DNA of 6,100 nucleotides. Origin: RUG11462 sp051877275 (GTDB taxonomy: Bacteria; Bacillota; Clostridia; Oscillospirales; Acutalibacteraceae). The number at the start of each line of letters is the position of its first letter. Position 1 is the stretch's first letter. Positions 1-4,300 of the stretch are shown here, in pieces. Both the position numbers and the translations under genes were made by a program. Location: positions 1-6,100 of the forward strand of contig JBJEIS010000014.1 of NCBI GenBank assembly GCA_051877275.1. The letters run 5' to 3'. Under the pieces are notes generated by a model. The model was not told the origin of the DNA. It worked only from the letters and a program-made list of their open reading frames with translations, and did no database searches.

Positions 1-19
1 TTTTTCATAATTTTCTTAA

Positions 20-57
20 AGCAAAACAGTCGCCTAAATACAGGCGGCTGTTTTGTT
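20..57. terminator. strong hairpin, probable intrinsic terminator of the upstream gene
   Basis: A near-perfect 16-bp stem has arms at 20-35 and 42-57 and a 6-base loop (aaatac). The core is a G+C block (CGCCT/AGGCG) with A-run/T-run ends (AAAACAG/CTGTTTT) and two G-U pairs. The 3' arm runs into TTTTGTT, giving a U-rich tail on the + strand; on the other strand the tail is TTTTGCTTT, so it may work in both directions. It most likely ends a gene lying just left of the window. Confidence 0.8.
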
Positions 58-114
58 GTATAAACCTTGTATGGGAAGACGATTTCGGCGGTGAAATAGG
101 CTGTGGTGTATCGA

Positions 115-148
115 AACAGCCGATGAATTTTTCATCGGTTGTTATTTT
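115..148 (+). terminator. second hairpin, probable tandem terminator
   Basis: A 13-bp stem pairs 115-127 (AACAGCCGATGAA) with 131-143 (TTCATCGGTTGTT) around a 3-base TTT loop, with one G-U pair. It is followed by ATTTT (144-148), a modest U tail. It lies upstream of the operon promoter, so it probably backs up the first terminator and insulates the operon from read-through. The short tail makes its efficiency uncertain. Confidence 0.6.
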
Positions 149-150
149 AC

Positions 151-199
151 AATATTAGCTTGCAAATTCTTGACTTTTTGGTTTATTCATGCTAATATT
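151..199. repeat. 9-bp inverted repeat flanking the first promoter
   Basis: AATATTAGC at 151-159 is exactly mirrored by GCTAATATT at 191-199, with a 31-base spacer. The left arm lies just upstream of the -35 box and the right arm covers the -10 box of the promoter at 170-198. It could be an operator read by a looping or dimeric regulator. The arms are A+T-rich, so chance is a real alternative. Confidence 0.35.
170..198 (+). promoter_or_regulatory. sigma-A promoter P1 of the operon (extended -10)
   Basis: The -35 box is TTGACT (170-175, 5 of 6 to TTGACA), the spacer is 17 bases, and the -10 box is TAATAT (193-198), preceded by TGC at 190-192, which gives an extended -10. Transcription would start near 205, leaving a leader of about 120 bases before the first start codon. 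It is the best-matched promoter upstream of the operon and sits right after the tandem hairpins, as expected for a new transcription unit. Confidence 0.65.
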
Positions 200-240
200 A
201 ATTAAGAAATTATAATAATTTTCTATGTTTTTTTACAAAA

Positions 241-247
241 TTCGACA
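241..247 (-). promoter_or_regulatory. exact Spo0A-box match (TTCGACA / TGTCGAA)
   Basis: TTCGACA is the reverse complement of the Spo0A binding consensus TGTCGAA. It lies downstream of P1 and about 24 bases upstream of the P2 -35 box. It also overlaps a weak alternative -35 (TTCGAC, 17 bases before TAATAT at 264-269). Bound Spo0A could block elongation from P1 or activate a downstream promoter. A 7-base exact match is short and may be chance; I see no second box in tandem. Confidence 0.35.
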
Positions 248-270
248 TAAGTATTTTGTTGATTAATATT

Positions 271-299
271 TTGCTATAAATACGACTATTTTTTATAAT
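271..299 (+). promoter_or_regulatory. possible second sigma-A promoter P2
   Basis: TTGCTA (271-276, 4 of 6) lies 17 bases before a perfect TATAAT -10 box (294-299). Transcription would start near 306, about 20 bases before the first start codon, leaving just enough room for its Shine-Dalgarno site. The surroundings are so A+T-rich that -10-like hexamers are common, so this is less sure than P1. Confidence 0.45.
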
Positions 300-314
300 G
301 TTTTTAATATTGTT

Positions 315-320
315 GGAGAG
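315..320 (+). promoter_or_regulatory. ribosome binding site of the coiled-coil gene
   Basis: GGAGAG ends 5 bases before the ATG at 326, which supports that start. No other start codon in this frame is as well served. Confidence 0.65.
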
Positions 321-325
321 CTTTT

Positions 326-625
326 ATGTACGGTAATGAATTAAAAAAACTCAGTCGCAGTGATCTTTTAGAAATGCTGATAGAGCAAGTAAAGGAAAAT
401 GATAAATTAAAAGCAGAACTTGAAGAAAAAGACAGACAGCTTAATGATAAAAATATAAAGATTCGAGAGTGCGGATCAATTGCTGAGGCTGCTTTAAAGC
501 TTAACGGTGTTTTTGAGGCGGCACAGGCTGCAGCACAGCAGTATATTGAAAATGTTAAATCTGCGTCGCGAGTTGAACAACCGGGCAAAAACGGGAAGGA
601 CGAAAATAATGAGTCGGAAAAATAA
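326..625 (+). CDS. small coiled-coil protein of unknown function, first gene of the operon
   Basis: A 99-residue soluble protein, charged and helical, with no signal peptide or membrane segment, so it should be cytosolic. Residues 1-47 form a coiled coil rich in Leu, Lys and Glu (ELKKLSRSDLLEMLIEQ, then KLKAELEEKDRQL). A single Cys49 marks a break. Residues 50-77 form a second, Ala-rich helix with the core GSIAEAALKLNGVFEAAQ. The tail (80-99) is polar and probably disordered. The Ala-rich helix resembles a segment I recall from small hypothetical proteins of gut clostridia; I cannot name a family or function. In texture it recalls DivIVA- or ATP-synthase-b-type helices, but that is no assignment. 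Its end overlaps the signal peptidase gene by 17 bases, so the two are co-transcribed and probably translationally coupled. This suggests a role beside the membrane export step (inference). The start is set by GGAGAG at 315-320. Confidence 0.85.
   Translation: MYGNELKKLSRSDLLEMLIEQVKENDKLKAELEEKDRQLNDKNIKIRECGSIAEAALKLNGVFEAAQAAAQQYIENVKSASRVEQPGKNGKDENNESEK
593..600 (+). promoter_or_regulatory. ribosome binding site deciding the signal peptidase start
   Basis: GGGAAGGA lies inside the end of the coiled-coil gene and ends 8 bases before the ATG at 609. It favours 609 over the in-frame ATG at 507, which has no such site, lies deep inside the upstream gene and would add 34 residues atypical of the family. 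Confidence 0.75.
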
Positions 626-1193
626 TAAGCGACTTGATGTCCCGAATATTGATGTATTGGAACATGAGCTCGAGCGTGTTAGGTATCGAAAAAGATGTCT
701 GCAAATATTTAAAAGCACTGTTTCAGCAATTACCGTTGTGGCAGCTATAGCTGTTTTAATTGCAACATTAATGTTGCCTGTATTACGCATATACGGTACA
801 TCTATGACGCCTACACTTGATGAGGGCGATATTGTTGTTTCTGTAAAAAGCACCGATTTTAAACAGGGTGATGTTATCGTATTTTATTATAATAATAAAA
901 TACTCTGTAAAAGATTGATAGGAAATCCGGGTGACTGGATTGATATAGATGATGATGGAAATGTATCGGTAAACAATGTTCGTTTAGATGAACCTTATAT
1001 TACTGAAAAGGCACTTGGTGATTGTAATATTGAGTTGCCTTATCAGGTTCCTGAAAATAGGTATTTTGTCATGGGAGATCATAGGTCTGTTTCAGTTGAC
1101 AGTAGAAACACTGAGATAGGATGCATTTCTGAAGAACAAATTGTTGGAAAAATAGTTTTTAGTATTTGGCCGTTTCATACTATTAAAAAATAA
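609..1193 (+). CDS. lepB: type I signal peptidase (P-type, Ser/Lys)
   Basis: Membrane-bound endopeptidase that removes signal peptides from exported proteins at the outer face of the membrane. The 194 residues fit the short Gram-positive form (B. subtilis SipS is of similar size). A basic cytosolic N-terminus (1-35) is followed by one membrane segment (about 36-58) and an outside catalytic domain. The family boxes appear in order: GTSMTPTL with the nucleophile Ser65; GDIVVSVK (73-80); KRLIGNPGD with the general base Lys101; and GDHRSVSVDSR (156-166), where the usual GDNR has His158 for Asn. The Lys in place of His separates it from ER/SipW-type enzymes, and both catalytic residues are intact, so it should be active. 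It overlaps the upstream gene by 17 bases and lies 17 bases before the giant surface protein, its most likely main substrate (inference). A general housekeeping role cannot be excluded. Confidence 0.95.
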   Translation: MSRKNNKRLDVPNIDVLEHELERVRYRKRCLQIFKSTVSAITVVAAIAVLIATLMLPVLRIYGTSMTPTLDEGDIVVSVKSTDFKQGDVIVFYYNNKILCKRLIGNPGDWIDIDDDGNVSVNNVRLDEPYITEKALGDCNIELPYQVPENRYFVMGDHRSVSVDSRNTEIGCISEEQIVGKIVFSIWPFHTIKK

Positions 1194-1195
1194 TC

Positions 1196-1202
1196 AAAGG
1201 GG
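1196..1202 (+). promoter_or_regulatory. ribosome binding site of the giant surface protein
   Basis: AAAGGGG lies in the 17-base gap after the signal peptidase stop and ends 8 bases before the ATG at 1211. There is no room for a terminator or a separate promoter in this gap, so the gene is read from the same transcript. Confidence 0.75.
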
Positions 1203-1210
1203 TAGATAAT

Positions 1211-1351
1211 ATGAAGAAATCTTTGATTCAGCAGGCTTCAAAGATAAATAAAAAGACCAGAAAAAAGCGCACTTGGCAAAGAATTATTAGTGTGCTTTGT
1301 TGCCTTGCGGTATTTTGTACCTCATATTCGCTTATTTTACCTGCTATTTCA
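1211..1351 (+). other. signal peptide with LILPAIS core
   Basis: Residues 1-47 have a long positively charged n-region with many Lys and Arg (to about Arg24), a hydrophobic core (IISVLCCLAVFCTSYSLIL) and the motif LILPAIS before the acidic LESDQ. Cleavage probably falls after the Ala or Ser of PAIS (about 45-47), but the site is not a textbook AXA. From memory, near-identical 'FCTTYALILPAIT' cores recur in large surface proteins of gut clostridia with very different downstream domains, so this looks like a shared export signal. It lies directly after a signal peptidase gene. Confidence 0.75.
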
Positions 1352-4300
1352 CTTGAGTCAGATCAACAGTCTTCGGTTTTAAGCAGTTCTGATGCAACAC
1401 TTACTTCCGGTACAGAACTTATAAAAACAGTTGAAAAAGTTGATAGCGGTGATTTGAGTGAGACAGTTCATTGGGTTGTTGAAGATGTAACTGATGCATT
1501 CAATGTCAAAACACGTCAGGTTCGTATTTACGGTGAGGGTGAGATGCCGAGCGGTTCTACACCTTGGAGAACATATTCAACTACTATTCAAAAGGCTATT
1601 GTTGAAGACGGTATTACTAATATAAGCTCTAATGCTTTTAAAGGAATAACAAGTTTAGTAAGCGCTGAATTGGGAAATGATATTACTGTTATCGGCTCGA
1701 GTGCTTTTAGTGGTTGTTCAAAGTTTGCTAAAGTAAATATTCCGGATTCTGTAATAGAAATTCAAGACTCTGCATTCGGCGGTGCTTATGATAATACGCC
1801 TCTTTCAGAGTTAAAGCTAAATGATGGTCTTGAAAAAATCACCGGCAAACTCGGCGGTAAGAATATAAAAAGTATTTATATACCGAAAACCGTAACCTCT
1901 ATGTCGGATGATGTTTTTGACTATAACAGCTTAACCGAAGTAATTATTGATGAAGAGAATACAGTTTATGCATCTGATTCGGAACATAAGTCAGTTTTGT
2001 CTAAAGACGGCACAACATTGATTCGCTTACTTAGAAATGTTACAGGGGACTATACAATACCCGACGGAGTTACTACAATTAAAAGAAAGGCTATTTCAAG
2101 TTGTAGTATTAGTTCCGTTAAAATTCCCGACACTGTAAATGATATTCAAACCGGTAACTTTGAAAGCTGTCCTAATATTAAAGAATTAAATTTCCCAGTA
2201 CTAAAAAAATGGTGTGCTGATGCATACAATAATTTTTTGGTCACCGGATGTTCAAGTCTTATTAAAGTAACATTTAAAGGATTTGTAGAAGATTATAATT
2301 ATAGTAATTTTGGAAATAACACTTTATACAATTGTGCTTCGCTTAAAGAAGTTGTTTTTCCTGATGAAGTATATGAAAAAGTAACTTCTTTAGGTCAAAA
2401 TGTATTTATGAAGACAAATCTTTCCGGCGAAATATTTTCAAAATTTACTAATTTAAAGACGCTTTCTAACGGTGCAGGTTATCCTGTCGATAATGCTGTA
2501 TTCAGTAATTGTAATGCAGTAACAAAAATTGTATTGGGTGAGAATTTAAGTAAAATTCAAAACGGTGTTTTTAATAGTTGTTTAAATGTAAAAGAAATAG
2601 TTTTAAATTCTAAAAATTTAACAACAGATTTTAAAGTAACATCTGCCAGTACGCAGTCGTTTGAGAAGTTAATTTCATGCAATAAGCTTACAATCGGTAA
2701 AACGGTTGATAAATTAAATAAAACTTTAATGAACGCGATATTTGAAAATGACATAAAAGATGTTGTTTTTGAGGGACCGAATGTGCTTGAAATCGAGTCG
2801 GGAATAGACGGTCCGGCTCCTGTTAATGAGCTTGGCGGTACTTATTATGCAGATGCCGATGGTGTGCTTTATAAGCTTGAAAGCGACGGAGAGAATAATA
2901 TTGCTACTGTTGCATATTTTCCATCAGACTTTTCATCAGATAGTTATAACATTCCTGCAACAATTACTGCTGACAGTGTAACATATAATGTAACTGCAGT
3001 TGGTAAAGCAGCATTTAAAGATGCGAAAATCAAGTCTGTTTCTTTTTCTAATCCAAATGCTGTTAGTATTTCAAATATTGCCTTTTATAACTGTGAAAAT
3101 CTTGAAAGCGTAAATGATACTACTGAAATAACTGCTGTAAAAGCACTGTTTAACAGTGTTGGTTCAGGTGCGTTTTTCGGAACAAAGCTAACAGGTGATA
3201 GTGAAAAGAATAAAGGAACTGTATCAACCGATCCTATTTCTACTATGAAAGGCGATGAAACCGCAAATTTCAAAATCAGTATTGCTAATGGCAATGCTGA
3301 TGCAACATTCAGCCTTTATACAGGTCAGACACAGACGGTTAATGTAAGTGTATCTAATTCAAACAATACCGAAGACAGTATTGGTCGTACTTATATTCAG
3401 TACAGCGGTTCGGAGTATAATTTACCGTCAAGCATCGGTGAAACACTTAATAACAATGGATATGAGTACACATTTTATGAGAGCGATATTGAAGGAATAT
3501 ATTATTACGAATATAGAAAGCCTGCAAGCGGTGTAACCGGTGCATTCAGTTTCCTTTTGTCCTATCCGTCACCTGAATCGGCAGGCGGTATAGTGCAAGT
3601 TTGGAGTGAGATTTTCACTCAAGATGAGATTGATGCATTAGATAATGGTGTTAAATTCACAGAAGCTAGTGAGAGCTTCCATCAATATGAATGGAAAACT
3701 GTTCCGCGCAATGTTACTGTTAATGAATCTGTATCAAGTAACGGTTCGCTGATGGGTAGCGGAGAAAACGACCAAAAATCGTATGTCAGCGGCATGAAGT
3801 TTAAAATTTCTGCTGACAGCTCAAATACAGGTAGAGAAGATATTGATACGGCTGTGGCAAATGATTTGATTAAAAGCTTTGATTTTACAACAACCTTGAC
3901 TTTGCCGACAGATTTTCAGTTTAATGATGATATTAAAGCCGCAATTAATAGTGGTAATTATTACTGTATTAATACCAAAGACAGCAAAGGAAATATTACA
4001 AATGTTAATGTTTATGTAACTGTCGGCAGTGAGAGCTTTTCAATAATGTCTCTTAATACAAGTGCAGAAAACCTATCTATTGAATATCCTGACGATAATG
4101 ATAAGCAGATTATAATCAGATACAGTATATATAATAAAAGTAAAACCACTGAAATATCAGACTATAGCTTTGAGATAACTTACAAACAAGAGCTGTTCTA
4201 TACAAACAAAACTATTTCAAGCGGAGAAACGTTTGATTTTGAGAATAAAGTTGATGTTGTAAATAATTATACTTATTCTGAATCAAAAGATTCTTCAAAA

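Larger units (their letters stand above)
1..325. other. non-coding intergenic region with terminators and promoters
   Basis: This 325-base stretch has no credible gene on either strand. It is divided into two parts. The first (about 20-148) carries two strong hairpins of terminator type. The second (about 149-325) is very A+T-rich and carries the promoters and leader of the three-gene operon that follows. The part between the hairpins (58-114) is richer in G and holds only a small 5-bp hairpin (82-86 with 93-97); I see no known riboswitch or small RNA in it. A weak 7-bp inverted repeat (235-241 with 253-259) lies between the two promoter candidates. Confidence 0.8.

Noticed and set aside
1..8. 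Possible divergent gene starting at ATG 8..6 on the minus strand
   Set aside because: Only the start codon and part of the next two codons are in view, there is no good Shine-Dalgarno site, and a terminator hairpin lies directly upstream; the end of a + strand gene left of the window is more likely.
58..114. Riboswitch or small RNA between the two hairpins
   Set aside because: Only a 5-bp hairpin is seen, with no conserved riboswitch core that I recognise and no promoter in front of it.
304..588. Minus-strand open frame opposite the coiled-coil gene
   Set aside because: Its Ser/Leu/Phe-rich product is the usual antisense of a Lys/Glu/Ala-rich helical gene; it has no ribosome site or family resemblance.
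507..608. Longer N-terminus of the signal peptidase starting at ATG 507
   Set aside because: It has no Shine-Dalgarno site, lies inside the coiled-coil gene, and adds an Arg-rich stretch foreign to the family; ATG 609 has GGGAAGGA at the right distance.
494..853. Minus-strand open frame across the first two genes
   Set aside because: It spans the junction of two well-supported + strand genes, and its product is low-complexity with no motif.
2557..2754. Short minus-strand open frames inside the giant gene (also 3085-3294, 4441-4626, 5554-5802)
   Set aside because: Antisense shadows of a strongly coding + strand region, hydrophobic by composition and without start signals.
1583..3190. Tandem DNA repeat or phase-variable tract in the LRR region
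   Set aside because: Repeats are visible only in the protein; the DNA copies are divergent, and I see no long homopolymer or short-unit tract suited to slippage.
3348..3536. Short + strand open frame inside the giant gene (also 5283-5483)
   Set aside because: Out of frame within a 1630-codon open frame, with no ribosome site; chance frames.
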